Assembly (NCBI GenBank): GCA_016841245.1
Contig: JAENZN010000011.1
Location: 35,761-99,760 of the forward strand
Length of the DNA stretch: 64,000 nt
Reading direction: 5' to 3'
DNA from: Syntrophomonas sp.
GTDB taxonomy: Bacteria; Bacillota; Syntrophomonadia; Syntrophomonadales; Syntrophomonadaceae
This document shows positions 15,708 to 25,798 of the stretch, piece by piece. The notes under the pieces are model-generated. The model saw only the letters and a program-made list of their open reading frames with translations. It was not told the origin of the DNA and searched no databases. Every line of letters starts with the position of its first letter. The first letter of the stretch is position 1. The translations under genes and the position numbers were made by a program.

Positions 15708-16688
15708 ATGAGGGATAGTTATGGAAGAGAGATTAATTATTTAAGAGTTTCCATTACTGACCGGTGCAATTTGAGGTGCAGATACTGTATGCCGGAAGAG
15801 GGCATAAAAAAGGTAGACCATTATGATATACTCAGCCTGGAAGAGATAGCTCGACTTATCAAGATCGCTTGCAGCCTGGGGATCAAGAAGGTTCGGCTGA
15901 CCGGAGGAGAGCCTCTGATAAGAAAGAATATCGTTCAGATGGTAAGAGATATTGCGGTTTTACCGGGTATTGATGATTTGGCTTTAACTACTAATGGGAT
16001 ATTATTCTCGGATATGGCAGTAGAGTTGAAGCAGGCCGGTCTTAACCGGGTAAACTTTAGTATGGATACTATGGTTGGTGAAAAATTCAAATATATTACC
16101 CGAGGCGGGAATCTGGAAAAAGTAAGTGAAGCGGTCTTTCGAGCCCTGGAGTTGAGTATGGAGCCGGTTAAAATAAATACCGTAGTGATTAAAGGTTTTA
16201 ACGATTCTGAGATTATGGATTTTGCGGCCTTAGCTTACAAATATCCGCTGCATATTAGATTTATTGAGTTCATGCCAATTGGAGACTTGTTGTTCTGGAA
16301 TCAGGAGAAACTTATAAGTGTAGATGAAATTAAGAGCAAGATTGAGCAGGAATACGAACTTTATGAAGGCAGCAAAATAGAAGGTAATGGCCCGGCCAAA
16401 TATTATCATATGCAGGGTGGCTTGGGAACTATTGGCTTTATAAGTCCCATGAGCAATCATTTCTGTGGGAGCTGTAACCGAATTCGTATGACGGCTGATG
16501 GAAGCTTAAGAGGGTGCCTCTATGAAAATGCCGAGGTTAACTTAAAATCGGCTCTTCTTGATGGAGCCAGCGATCAGGAATTAAAGAACCTGTTTATTAA
16601 AACCATAAAAAATAAAGCTCCCCGCCATCAAATGAATTCTGGATGGGGCAGCGAAAATGAACGCAAGATGTATCAAATAGGAGGATGA
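15708..16688 (+). CDS. moaA: GTP 3',8-cyclase MoaA (radical SAM)
   Basis: A 326-residue radical-SAM enzyme catalysing the first step of molybdopterin synthesis (GTP to 3',8-cH2GTP). The N-terminal cluster cysteines are C20, C24 and C27 (DRCNLRCRYC). The second [4Fe-4S] site is in HFCGSC..(13)..GC, and the C terminus ends HQMNSGWGS..KMYQIGG. Normal length, with GGAGGGGAAG before the ATG. It starts a tight moaA, moaC-MOSC, mogA run, with 6-bp and 1-bp junctions. A molybdenum or tungsten enzyme such as formate dehydrogenase is presumably the client elsewhere in the genome. Confidence 0.95.
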   Translation: MRDSYGREINYLRVSITDRCNLRCRYCMPEEGIKKVDHYDILSLEEIARLIKIACSLGIKKVRLTGGEPLIRKNIVQMVRDIAVLPGIDDLALTTNGILFSDMAVELKQAGLNRVNFSMDTMVGEKFKYITRGGNLEKVSEAVFRALELSMEPVKINTVVIKGFNDSEIMDFAALAYKYPLHIRFIEFMPIGDLLFWNQEKLISVDEIKSKIEQEYELYEGSKIEGNGPAKYYHMQGGLGTIGFISPMSNHFCGSCNRIRMTADGSLRGCLYENAEVNLKSALLDGASDQELKNLFIKTIKNKAPRHQMNSGWGSENERKMYQIGG

Positions 16689-16694
16689 TTTCTC

Positions 16695-17618
16695 GTGGAC
16701 TTTACCCATATTAATAATGAGGGACGGGCTCGTATGGTCGATGTCAGCGGGAAAAATGACACGGAACGGGCCGCGATTGCCCGGGCAGTAGTGAAAATGA
16801 AACCCGAGACTCTTAACGCCATAAAAAGCGGAGGTATTAAAAAGGGAGATGTTTTATCCGTAGCCCAGGTTGCTGGAATAATGGGAGCAAAAAAAACATC
16901 AGCATTGATACCTATGTGCCATCCATTGATGCTAACTTCGGTGGATATAAGTTTCCAATTCGACCACGATAACTCCAGCATAATAATCGAATCGCAGGTA
17001 AAGACAACCGGTAAAACCGGGGTGGAAATGGAGGCTATTACTGCAGTCACTATCGCTGCCCTTACCATCTACGATATGGGAAAGGCTCTGGATCGATGGA
17101 TGGAAATAGGCGGTATAATGTTAGTGGAAAAATCAGGCGGTAAAAGCGGACATGTAATACAAGAAGAGAAAGAAAAAGTTGTGAAAGACGGAAGACTATA
17201 TTCGATCTGTATAAGCCCGGAACGAGGCCAAGTTAAGCGGGAAGTGTTTCAGGCCAATATTATAGAAAATCATGGTATAGAAAATGATGGGCATGCCGGA
17301 CCATGGACCAGACAGGTTACCTGCCTGGACCGAGCCAGTGTCTTAAAAGCTAATCAGGAACATGGGCTGGATGCAGGACCGGGAGACTTCGCTGAAAATC
17401 TGCTGATCGAAGGAATTGATCTTAAGGAACTACAAGTTGGTGAAAGACTTAAAGTGGGAGAAAGTGCAATTTTAGAAATATCTCAGATAGGGAAGGAAGA
17501 TCATCCTAGTGTAGTGACCAGAACCCTGGGGGTAAGTCTGCTTCCCGATGAAGGGTTATTCTGTCGGGTGATTCAGGGTGGTAAGATTAAGAAGGCTGAT
17601 GTCGTAGAGGTGATATAA
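16695..17618 (+). CDS. MoaC-MOSC fusion protein
   Basis: A 307-residue two-domain protein. Residues 1-155 are MoaC, cyclic pyranopterin monophosphate synthase, with [20 protein letters not shown] (H76) and the catalytic YDMGKALD (D127, K130). Residues 165-307 are a MOSC domain ([13 protein letters not shown].., ERGDF-like GPGDFAENL, ending [12 protein letters not shown]). MOSC domains handle sulfur or sulfurated molybdenum cofactor. Starts at GTG; the MogA ATG overlaps its TAA by one base. The fusion ties an early pterin step to a late sulfur-transfer step in one chain. The conserved Cys expected in some MOSC proteins is not certain. Confidence 0.9.
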   Translation: MDFTHINNEGRARMVDVSGKNDTERAAIARAVVKMKPETLNAIKSGGIKKGDVLSVAQVAGIMGAKKTSALIPMCHPLMLTSVDISFQFDHDNSSIIIESQVKTTGKTGVEMEAITAVTIAALTIYDMGKALDRWMEIGGIMLVEKSGGKSGHVIQEEKEKVVKDGRLYSICISPERGQVKREVFQANIIENHGIENDGHAGPWTRQVTCLDRASVLKANQEHGLDAGPGDFAENLLIEGIDLKELQVGERLKVGESAILEISQIGKEDHPSVVTRTLGVSLLPDEGLFCRVIQGGKIKKADVVEVI

Positions 17619-18106
17619 TGTACAAAACCGGTATACTGATAATGAGCGACAAGGGCGCGGCCGGGGAAAGGGAGGACCGCAGCGGTGAACAAATCAAGGA
17701 AATGCTCGGTCCTGATTATATTATTGGATATTATGAGGTAATTCCTGATGAAAAGGATATCATAATAGAGAAGATGAAATATGCCTGTGATGAGTTAGGG
17801 CTCAGACTGCTGTTAACGTCAGGAGGTACCGGGTTTTCCAGTCGTGATGTTACGCCTGAAGCGAGCCTGCAAGTTATAGAAAAATTAGTTCCCGGTATCC
17901 CTGAAGCTATGCGTTCTTATGGTATGCAGAAGACAGCTAAAGCTATGCTGTCCAGGGCCGTAGCCGGGATAAGAAAAAATACTCTTATTATAAATCTGCC
18001 CGGAAGTGTTAAAGGGGTGCGGGAATCACTGGAAGCAGTCATCCCCGCATTGGCACATGGGTTGGATATTATTATTGGTTCTGCCTCAGAATGTGGACAG
18101 GATTAA
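17618..18106 (+). CDS. Molybdopterin adenylyltransferase (MogA/MoaB family)
   Basis: A 162-residue MogA/MoaB-type protein that adenylylates molybdopterin before metal insertion. The motifs LLTSGGTGFSSRDVTPEA and the later NLPGSVKGVRESLEAVIPAL are typical. It is translationally coupled to the MoaC-MOSC gene (ATGA-like one-base overlap), and a strong terminator follows. moaD, moaE and moeA are not in the window. Confidence 0.92.
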   Translation: MYKTGILIMSDKGAAGEREDRSGEQIKEMLGPDYIIGYYEVIPDEKDIIIEKMKYACDELGLRLLLTSGGTGFSSRDVTPEASLQVIEKLVPGIPEAMRSYGMQKTAKAMLSRAVAGIRKNTLIINLPGSVKGVRESLEAVIPALAHGLDIIIGSASECGQD

Positions 18107-18140
18107 TTATTAAACAAATTAGATTTATATTATCTAGGGG

Positions 18141-18182
18141 CGGTAATGAAATAATTTCATTACCGTTATTTATTTATTTTTT
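18141..18182 (+). terminator. Intrinsic terminator of the moa operon
   Basis: CGGTAATGAA pairs with TTCATTACCG (18141-18150, 18156-18165), followed by a long T-rich tail. Confidence 0.85.
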
Positions 18183-18389
18183 GAATTATTTATGATGATA
18201 ATATACTGAAAAAAAGTCTGATTTACGGCAATTGGGGAAAATATATTAAAGTGATTCTATTTAAATTTTAAAAAACAGCGTTATTTGAAGGTATAAAAAG
18301 AAAATGATAGGAGCATACTATTAATCGATAATATTGGGTGAATTTAGCCTGGTTTCTTATTTGAATACTGGCTGAATCTTGCCTAATAT

Positions 18390-18427
18390 TATAATTAATG
18401 TTAGCACTCATGCTAGACGAGTGCTAA
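18390..18427 (+). promoter_or_regulatory. groESL promoter -10 box and CIRCE operator
   Basis: A consensus TATAAT at 18390-18395 (weak -35) is followed by a perfect CIRCE element: TTAGCACTC (18401-18409), nine bases, GAGTGCTAA (18419-18427). CIRCE is the HrcA repressor site, so groESL is under HrcA heat-shock control. Confidence 0.93.
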
Positions 18428-18460
18428 CAATAGAAATAAAAAATATGAGGAGGTATACCT

Positions 18461-18751
18461 TTGAACATTCAACCTTTGGCAGATCATGTAGTAATTAAAC
18501 CTATTGAAGAAACCGAAGAAAAAACTAAAAGTGGGCTCTATGTGCCCGATACTGCGAAAGAAAGGCCTCAGGAAGGTAACGTACTGGCTGTTGGGCCGGG
18601 TACGGTAAACGAAAAAGGAGAAATCATACCCATGGCTGTAGCAGTTGGAGATAAAGTCATCTTCAAGAAATATGCTGGCAACAGTATTAAGTATGACGGT
18701 GACGAATATCTTATTATACCTGAAAAGGATATACTTGCTAAAATAGGCTAA
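18461..18751 (+). CDS. groES: Co-chaperonin GroES
   Basis: A 96-residue GroES, the lid of the GroEL folding chamber, starting at TTG with GAGGAGGT seven or eight bases upstream. It begins [20 protein letters not shown] and has the mobile-loop region (residues about 18-33, [17 protein letters not shown]) and the roof loop. CIRCE lies in its 5' leader. Followed 27 bp later by groEL. Confidence 0.97.
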   Translation: MNIQPLADHVVIKPIEETEEKTKSGLYVPDTAKERPQEGNVLAVGPGTVNEKGEIIPMAVAVGDKVIFKKYAGNSIKYDGDEYLIIPEKDILAKIG

Positions 18752-20425
<1,674 letters not shown>

Positions 20426-20472
20426 TACGCCCCTTATCCAAAACTGGTAAGTAAAAATTAAGATAAAGATGA

Positions 20473-20514
20473 AGCCCCCCGTTAATTCAGGGAATTAACG
20501 GGGGGCTTTTCTCT
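20473..20514 (+). terminator. Intrinsic terminator of groESL
   Basis: A 16-bp stem (20473-20488 with 20492-20507; AGCCCCCCG..CGGGGGGCT) is followed by TTTTCTCTTCT. Confidence 0.9.
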
Positions 20515-20747
20515 TCTATTTTAGTCTTACTTGAGGATTTGCATTAGAACAAAACAGCTTATGTGTCTTATCCTTGGGGTGCATTATAAATACCCACACC
20601 TAATTGACAGGAAATTACAGTTCCTTCGGCGAATGGTTACCTATAAGTATGTTTCATTGTTTAAAAGCTCTGCCAGGAGGGAGGACCGTATGGAGAAGTA
20701 TTCCTTTTTTCAAGTAGTAGATTTTATGATATAGGAGGTGAGCATAG

Positions 20748-21446
20748 GTGAACGGGGGATATAAGATTGAGCAAAAGCCGTCTCCAAATGAAAGCAGCAG
20801 AAACGGCAGGGAGATACTGGCGATAGTTGATCATATTACCGCCGGTAAATACCCGGGATGCTTAAGCTGGTTGCAGAATCCGGCAGCAGAAGCGAGCGCA
20901 CATTACCTGGTAACACGCAGAGGAAAGATATTTCAAATGGTATCTGACAGTAAGGCCAGCTGGCATGCTGGACAAGTAAACAAGCCGTCCTGGAGTCTGT
21001 ACAGTGGCACTAATCCTAATCGATATACTATAGGCATCGAACATGAGGGCTATGGAAGCCAGGGTGGAGATGGTACCCTTACTGAGGAGCAGTATCAAGC
21101 AACTTTATGGCTGCACAGGCAGCTGATAGAAAAACATACTATTCCGATTGATGAAGATTATATTATTGGGCATTACCGTATTGACAGTGTAAACCGACCT
21201 AACTGTCCGGGACCTAAGTTTCCCTGGAGCAGGCTATTTCAAGATTTGAGAAATGGGGTGATAGATGTGGCATTAGAAAAATGGATGATAGAAAGTGGCG
21301 AAGCGGCTATAGATGAACTGGCCAAAAAAGGATTGATAAATACAGCTGACACTAAAAAGGGTGAAGAAAACCTGGCTGCCAGTGTTCCAGCCTATCTCTT
21401 CTGGATGATGTTGAACCGGGTAGCAGATTACAGGGTACATAAATAA
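20748..21446 (+). CDS. N-acetylmuramoyl-L-alanine amidase (amidase_2/PGRP type)
   Basis: A 232-residue amidase_2-domain protein without a signal peptide. The zinc-ligand regions are LAIVDHITAG near residue 28, HYLVTRRG, IGIEHEGYG, and RPNCPGPKFPW near 155. Residues about 175-232 form a short extra domain with a DELAKKGLI repeat-like segment. It cleaves the amide between muramic acid and the stem peptide. The small size, lack of export signal and layout resemble phage endolysins and Clostridium autolysins. No phage genes are adjacent. Starts at GTG behind AGGAGGTGAG. The 220 bp upstream of it hold only a doubtful short frame. Confidence 0.85.
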   Translation: MNGGYKIEQKPSPNESSRNGREILAIVDHITAGKYPGCLSWLQNPAAEASAHYLVTRRGKIFQMVSDSKASWHAGQVNKPSWSLYSGTNPNRYTIGIEHEGYGSQGGDGTLTEEQYQATLWLHRQLIEKHTIPIDEDYIIGHYRIDSVNRPNCPGPKFPWSRLFQDLRNGVIDVALEKWMIESGEAAIDELAKKGLINTADTKKGEENLAASVPAYLFWMMLNRVADYRVHK

Positions 21447-21487
21447 ATTTAAACGTAGGTCTTGATTATAGTTCAGTTAATTAAAAA

Positions 21488-21520
21488 GGCAGCCAGACCA
21501 TTGATCTGCTGCCTGTTTGT
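21488..21520 (+). terminator. Terminator after the amidase gene
   Basis: GGCAGCCAGA pairs imperfectly with TCTGCTGCC (21488-21513), then TTTGTGTTTG. Confidence 0.55.
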
Positions 21521-21627
21521 GTTTGTGTGAACAGACCTTTTAGCGGAATAGGAGGAAAGCAGAGTAATAAACACGAATTATCTAATTCAGTCTTATAATC
21601 AGCCTGTAGTTGAAGGGGGGAAGCGAT

Positions 21628-23292
21628 ATGGGTTTAAAACAGCAGTATAGAAATATCCGCAGAAGACAGCAAATCGTGGGAGTATTGATTAAAAATGGGT
21701 TGGGTTATGTGGTGCAAAGATTTGGTCTAACCAGTCTGGCTCCTGTGGCAAGCCGAAGAGATGTGATGAGCAGCAGGAAAGAAGCACATTATCTGATGGC
21801 CGAAAAGCTGCGAACAACTATGGAGGAACTGGGACCTACTTTCATTAAATTGGGACAGGTATTGAGCACCCGCCCCGATCTGCTGCCTCCTCCGTATATA
21901 GAACAGATGGAACGACTGCAGGACAAAGTTCCGGCAATGAATTATGAGGAGGTTGTCCAGCAGTTGATAAAAGAACTGGGACATCCTGATGATATATTCG
22001 AAGAATTTAATTGGCAGCCACTGGCCGCTGCTTCTATTGGACAGGTACACCAGGCCAGGCTGAAGAGCGGGGAAAGGGTAATCGTCAAAGTACAGCGTCC
22101 GGGTATAGAACGGCAGGTGGAAAATGACCTGCAGATACTGCTGACCCTGGCCAGGTTTTCGGAACGACGATCTAATGAGGCCAAACGTCTCAATATCGTG
22201 GCCATGATCGAAGATTATGCCAAGATGTTTCTGCGCGAGCTGGATTATGCCCGTGAAGCCAGGAGTACCGATATAGTTTATAACAACTTTACGGGAGATG
22301 ATCGGGTAATCATACCTCGAGTATACTGGAAATATACCACGGGAAAAATCCTTACTGAGGAGTATATAGAAGGGGTTAAGCTTAATGATATTGAGGAGCT
22401 AAAGAGACGGGGATGGGATGTGAGGAAAATATCCCGTCTGGGTACAGAAACATTTTTGTCCCAGATCGTATTTCATGGTTTTTTTCAGGCTGATCCTCAC
22501 CCGGGCAACATAATTATAGTGAATGAAAACCAGATCTGCTTCATTGATTTTGGCGAGATTGGTACTCTTACCGAAACCAGACTGATGAATATAGGCGAAT
22601 TGATTCTGGGTATCAGCAAGCAGGATATGGAGCGAGCTATGTCCGCCCTTCAATCTATGGGTATTCTGGATAGACTAAAAAATAATCCAGAAGATTTCCT
22701 GGAAGATTTCAGTGACGTGGTTTTAAATGTGTCATCAGGTGGTCTGGGCAAGCTGGATATGAACCGCCTGCGTAAAGATATTATGACTTTAGCCTACAAC
22801 TATCAGTTGAAACTACCAGCCTATCTCACCTCCCTGATGAAGGCACTCATAACAGTAGAAGGGGTAGGCAAAAAGCTTGATCCCAGCTATGACTTTATGG
22901 AAACTGCCAGTGAGCTGGCCAATAAGGTCTATAAAGAACGGCTTAAACCAGAGAATGTTTATAAATATCTTAATCGTAGATATTACCGGGATATAAAACC
23001 TTTAGGTGCTTTGCCTCATGATTTGCATGAAATTATTAAAGCTGCCAGCAGAGGCAACCTGCAGTTTACTATGAATGTAGACTTGAGTGAAAAGTCCCAC
23101 CATAAAATGGCCCAGTTGGTAAGCCGTCTCAGTTCCAGCCTGATCATTACTGGGGGACTGATAGGGTCATCGTTAATAGTCCATGGTAGTCATCCTGATA
23201 TTATCGAACAATATTCGGTGTTTGGTGTGGCGGGTTTTGCTCTGGCGGGCATAGGACTCCTCATTTTCCTTATCTCCTCTATGAAAGCCTAG
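21628..23292 (+). CDS. UbiB/ABC1-family protein kinase-like protein
   Basis: A 554-residue member of the UbiB/ADCK family. Visible are the family-specific KLGQ motif (FIKLGQVLSTRPDLLP), the Ala-rich loop AAASIGQVH, the lysine motif VKVQRP, and the metal-binding DPHPGN and IDFGEIG. Two hydrophobic helices end the protein (about 500-552). In aerobes these proteins support ubiquinone synthesis; in anaerobic Firmicutes their role is unclear and probably concerns lipid or quinone handling in the membrane. The ATG at 21628 is chosen because GGGGGGAAG sits just before it; the earlier TTG lies upstream of that site. Confidence 0.88.
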   Translation: MGLKQQYRNIRRRQQIVGVLIKNGLGYVVQRFGLTSLAPVASRRDVMSSRKEAHYLMAEKLRTTMEELGPTFIKLGQVLSTRPDLLPPPYIEQMERLQDKVPAMNYEEVVQQLIKELGHPDDIFEEFNWQPLAAASIGQVHQARLKSGERVIVKVQRPGIERQVENDLQILLTLARFSERRSNEAKRLNIVAMIEDYAKMFLRELDYAREARSTDIVYNNFTGDDRVIIPRVYWKYTTGKILTEEYIEGVKLNDIEELKRRGWDVRKISRLGTETFLSQIVFHGFFQADPHPGNIIIVNENQICFIDFGEIGTLTETRLMNIGELILGISKQDMERAMSALQSMGILDRLKNNPEDFLEDFSDVVLNVSSGGLGKLDMNRLRKDIMTLAYNYQLKLPAYLTSLMKALITVEGVGKKLDPSYDFMETASELANKVYKERLKPENVYKYLNRRYYRDIKPLGALPHDLHEIIKAASRGNLQFTMNVDLSEKSHHKMAQLVSRLSSSLIITGGLIGSSLIVHGSHPDIIEQYSVFGVAGFALAGIGLLIFLISSMKA

Positions 23293-23506
23293 TCATGAAA
23301 GTTTGGAATAATAATAATAGCATAAGATTATATCGTCCTGACCGAAATCTCGTGCCCACTCACAATTCATTCCTGGATTGAAGCCCAAACTGATTAACCT
23401 AAAGGTCAAACGGGCAGCAGGGTTGCTTGTGGACGGATTACAAACGGGCTATACTGAGGTCATAACCACAGGTTATAAAGCGAGGTGAAAGAGGAGGTCG
23501 ATATTT

Positions 23507-24097
23507 ATGTTAGTTGGCAAACCGGCTCCCGTATTCGAGAGTGAAGCTTTCCACAATGGGAAGATCACCAAAATCAATCTAGAGGACTATAAAGGCAAAT
23601 GGGTAGTAATGTGTTTTTATCCGGGGGATTTTACCTTTGTATGACCTACCGAATTATCAAGTATAGCCGTGGGCTATAGTGAATTACAGGCAATAAACGT
23701 AGAGGTGCTGTCCATGAGTGTCGACAGTGTGTTTTCGCATAAGATATGGAATGAAACCGAGCTGTCCAAGATGGTGGATGGAGGGATACCGTATCCTATG
23801 CTGAGTGATCAGGGTGGTAAAATAGGCAAGCTCTATGATGTTTATGACGAAGATGCCGGAGTTAACGTGCGGGGAAGATTTCTCATCGATCCTGATGGAA
23901 TCATACAGGCTGCGGAAATCCTATCACCTCCAGTGGGACGGAATCCCCAGGAATTACTCAGGCAGGTACAGGCTTATCAGCATAACCAGGCCACCGGTGA
24001 GGTAATGCCATCGGGATGGGTGCCAGGGGAACCAACTCTGACACCTTCTGCCGATCTGGCTGGCAATGTATGGAAGGTGTGGCAGCCTAACAAATAG
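23507..24097 (+). CDS. Selenocysteine-containing peroxiredoxin (AhpC/Prx1 type), UGA recoded
   Basis: A 196-residue peroxiredoxin frame that reads through one in-frame TGA at 23642-23644 (residue 46). Both halves are Prx: [15 protein letters not shown] at the start, [15 protein letters not shown] at the active site, and [21 protein letters not shown] and [10 protein letters not shown] later. The TGA stands exactly where Prx1/AhpC proteins have the peroxidatic cysteine, so it almost certainly encodes selenocysteine. A 7-bp SECIS-like hairpin follows. The usual resolving cysteine (VCP) is replaced by VMP, so it would work as a one-Sec enzyme with a thiol or thioredoxin-like partner. GAGGAGG precedes the ATG. 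Reduces peroxides. Gene callers will truncate it at either side of the TGA. Confidence 0.9.
23662..23678 (+). promoter_or_regulatory. SECIS-like hairpin in the peroxiredoxin mRNA
   Basis: TATAGCC (23662-23668), loop GTG, GGCTATA (23672-23678) form a perfect 7-bp stem. The loop begins 24 nt after the UGA, within the 16-37 nt spacing known for bacterial SECIS elements. It has a G at the first loop position, as SelB recognition expects. Confidence 0.78.
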
Positions 24098-24099
24098 TC

Positions 24100-24144
24100 T
24101 ATATAGAAAGAAGCCAGACTTTTTGTCCGACTTCTTTCTATATA
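24100..24144 (+). terminator. Long hairpin ending the peroxiredoxin transcript
   Basis: A perfect 14-bp stem (24100-24113 with 24131-24144) with an inner GAC/GTC pair; only a weak T-rich tail follows. Confidence 0.6.
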
Positions 24145-24198
24145 ATTAAGTAATATTCTGCTCCATAGAGGACATAATAATCAGCAGGAGGTGCTGTC

Positions 24199-24777
24199 AT
24201 GAATGCTTTGATAATATATGCTCATCCTAATCCCGGTAGTTTTAATGCAGCTCTGGCAGGAGTAGCTGAAGATATGCTTGAACAAAGCAAGATTAATTTG
24301 AAGGTAAAGGACATATATGGTCTGGAATTTAACCCGGTATTGAGCGAAGAGGATTTTAAGGCTTTTCATACCGGCCATTTGCCGGAGGATATCCAGGCCG
24401 AGCAGGCAGATGTAAAATGGGCTGATCTGCTAATAATAATTACTCCAGTATGGTGGTATTCATTTCCTGCCATCTTGAAGGGATATATCGATCGGGTGTT
24501 TAGTATCGGCTTTGCTTACCAGTATGACTCTGATGGTCCTCATGGAATGCTGGGCGGGAAAAAAGTACTGGTAATTACCACTTCCGGGGCAGAGGAAGAA
24601 ACCGCAATATCCACCGGTATGCTGGAAGTAATACGGACTATGGTAAACGGAATTTTCAATTTCTGTGGATTTGATTTCATTCAATACGAAAATTATTATG
24701 CTGTACCAACTGTTACTGATCAGGAACGTAAAGGCATGTTGAATCATTTTAGAGAAATTCTTAAAACCTGTGTCTGA
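24199..24777 (+). CDS. Flavodoxin-fold NAD(P)H:quinone oxidoreductase
   Basis: A 192-residue flavodoxin-like fold protein of the NQO1/MdaB/KefF group. It begins NALIIYAHPNPGSFNAAL (FMN phosphate loop), followed by WADLLIIITPVWWYSFPAILKGYIDRVF and VITTSGAE, which are diagnostic. It catalyses two-electron reduction of quinones or similar acceptors using NAD(P)H. It follows the selenoprotein peroxiredoxin in the same direction but behind a hairpin, so a joint oxidative-stress role is plausible rather than shown. AGGAGGTG precedes the ATG. Confidence 0.9.
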   Translation: MNALIIYAHPNPGSFNAALAGVAEDMLEQSKINLKVKDIYGLEFNPVLSEEDFKAFHTGHLPEDIQAEQADVKWADLLIIITPVWWYSFPAILKGYIDRVFSIGFAYQYDSDGPHGMLGGKKVLVITTSGAEEETAISTGMLEVIRTMVNGIFNFCGFDFIQYENYYAVPTVTDQERKGMLNHFREILKTCV

Positions 24778-24879
24778 GCCAGAACCTCAATCTTCAAGGT
24801 TTTTAAATCAAGGTCATGAGCAGCTTTTGGTATCAGCTGCAGCGGCCTAGAAAAATTTTTTGATATCTAAATATAAGAA

Positions 24880-24913
24880 GTGGGGGTTACCCCCACCTGT
24901 GCCAGCTTTTTTT
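24880..24913. terminator. Hairpin between convergent quinone reductase and minC
   Basis: GTGGGGG (24880-24886), loop TTA, CCCCCAC (24890-24896). A T run lies ten bases further on the plus strand and T-rich sequence follows on the minus strand. It is placed to end both convergent transcripts. Confidence 0.5.
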
Positions 24914-24914
24914 A

Positions 24915-25526
24915 TTATAAAATCTTTATTCTGTCCAGATTGTCCCGTGAATTATATTCTTTTATGCATATAGAATCATCATAGAGGTAAGCAAATTCTG
25001 GAAAGATTTGCTTACCTTTTTTGCCGGTAGAACCGGATAACTTAGTAGCTATACGAATTTGTCCCGGACAAAGGTTTAAAGCAAAAACGATACTTTCAGT
25101 ATTGCCATAAAAACCGGCATGAGCCAGGCCCTCCATTTTGCCAAGTACAATGATATCATTCCCAGCTATGATTTCAGAACTTTCATGGACGTCGCCCCAT
25201 ACAATTACTGATCCCTCAGAATGTATTTTTTGTCCGCTGCGCACGTTCCGATGGATAAATAGGTCTTTAGAATAGGAACGGCTGATGTTGAGTTCGATAT
25301 TATTCAATATCATTCCGTACTCCAGACATAGCTGCTGGAGGTTGGAAATGTCCTCAAAGGCAAGGGAATTAAGTCCCTTGCCTTTGAAAATTACTGGAGA
25401 CCCTTCAAACAACTGCTGATTAGCTGCAAATTTTTCCTTTAGAATATGAATATAATCCGAATAATTACCTTCTTCAAATACGAATACCAGGTTATTATTA
25501 ATGCCTTTTATTTTTATACTGGCCAA
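24915..25526 (-). CDS. minC: Septum site-determining protein MinC
   Basis: A 203-residue MinC: an N-terminal domain (1-95) that inhibits FtsZ and a C-terminal right-handed beta-helix domain (100-203) with the glycine-rich turns VRSGQKIHSEGSVIVWGDVHESSEIIAGNDIIVLG and GHAGFYGN-like HAGFYGNTESIVFAL. It binds MinD at the membrane to block polar septa. Here it is the last gene of a minD-minE-minC unit, six bases behind minE. Normal length. Confidence 0.92.
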   Translation of the reverse strand: MASIKIKGINNNLVFVFEEGNYSDYIHILKEKFAANQQLFEGSPVIFKGKGLNSLAFEDISNLQQLCLEYGMILNNIELNISRSYSKDLFIHRNVRSGQKIHSEGSVIVWGDVHESSEIIAGNDIIVLGKMEGLAHAGFYGNTESIVFALNLCPGQIRIATKLSGSTGKKGKQIFPEFAYLYDDSICIKEYNSRDNLDRIKIL

Positions 25527-25531
25527 GATGC

Positions 25532-25783
25532 TTACCTGCCTTTAATAGGAATACTAATATCCAAAGCCGAATGTCTTCCTTCGCGAATAAAATTAACTTC
25601 TGGATTTCCCGTGATCTCCATGTGTTTAGCTATAACCTGAATAATTTCTTCCTTAATAGTATCCATCACTTCTGCTGAAGTCCCGGCTCGATCGTGGGCT
25701 AGAACAACTCTTAGCCGGTCATTGGCTTGCCGGCGGCTGGAGCTTTGTTCCTGTTTAAACACATTCTTTATAAAAGTTAACAC
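25532..25783 (-). CDS. minE: Cell division topological specificity factor MinE
   Basis: An 83-residue MinE. The N-terminal amphipathic helix is [15 protein letters not shown]; the anti-MinCD segment [15 protein letters not shown] and the C-terminal dimerisation domain ([19 protein letters not shown]) are clear. It stimulates MinD ATPase and drives oscillation. Many rod-shaped Firmicutes use DivIVA/MinJ instead, so this species appears to have an oscillating Min system. 15 bp behind minD. Confidence 0.93.
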   Translation of the reverse strand: MLTFIKNVFKQEQSSSRRQANDRLRVVLAHDRAGTSAEVMDTIKEEIIQVIAKHMEITGNPEVNFIREGRHSALDISIPIKGR

Positions 25784-25798
25784 ATGTACTACCCCCTT

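Noticed and set aside
20531..20734. 67-residue frame between groEL and the amidase gene
   Set aside because: No ribosome site and no recognisable protein pattern; probably non-coding leader of the amidase gene.
23507..24097. Peroxiredoxin as a pseudogene broken by a nonsense codon
   Set aside because: The frame is otherwise perfect, the TGA replaces precisely the catalytic Cys, and a SECIS-like hairpin follows; selenocysteine explains all of this better.
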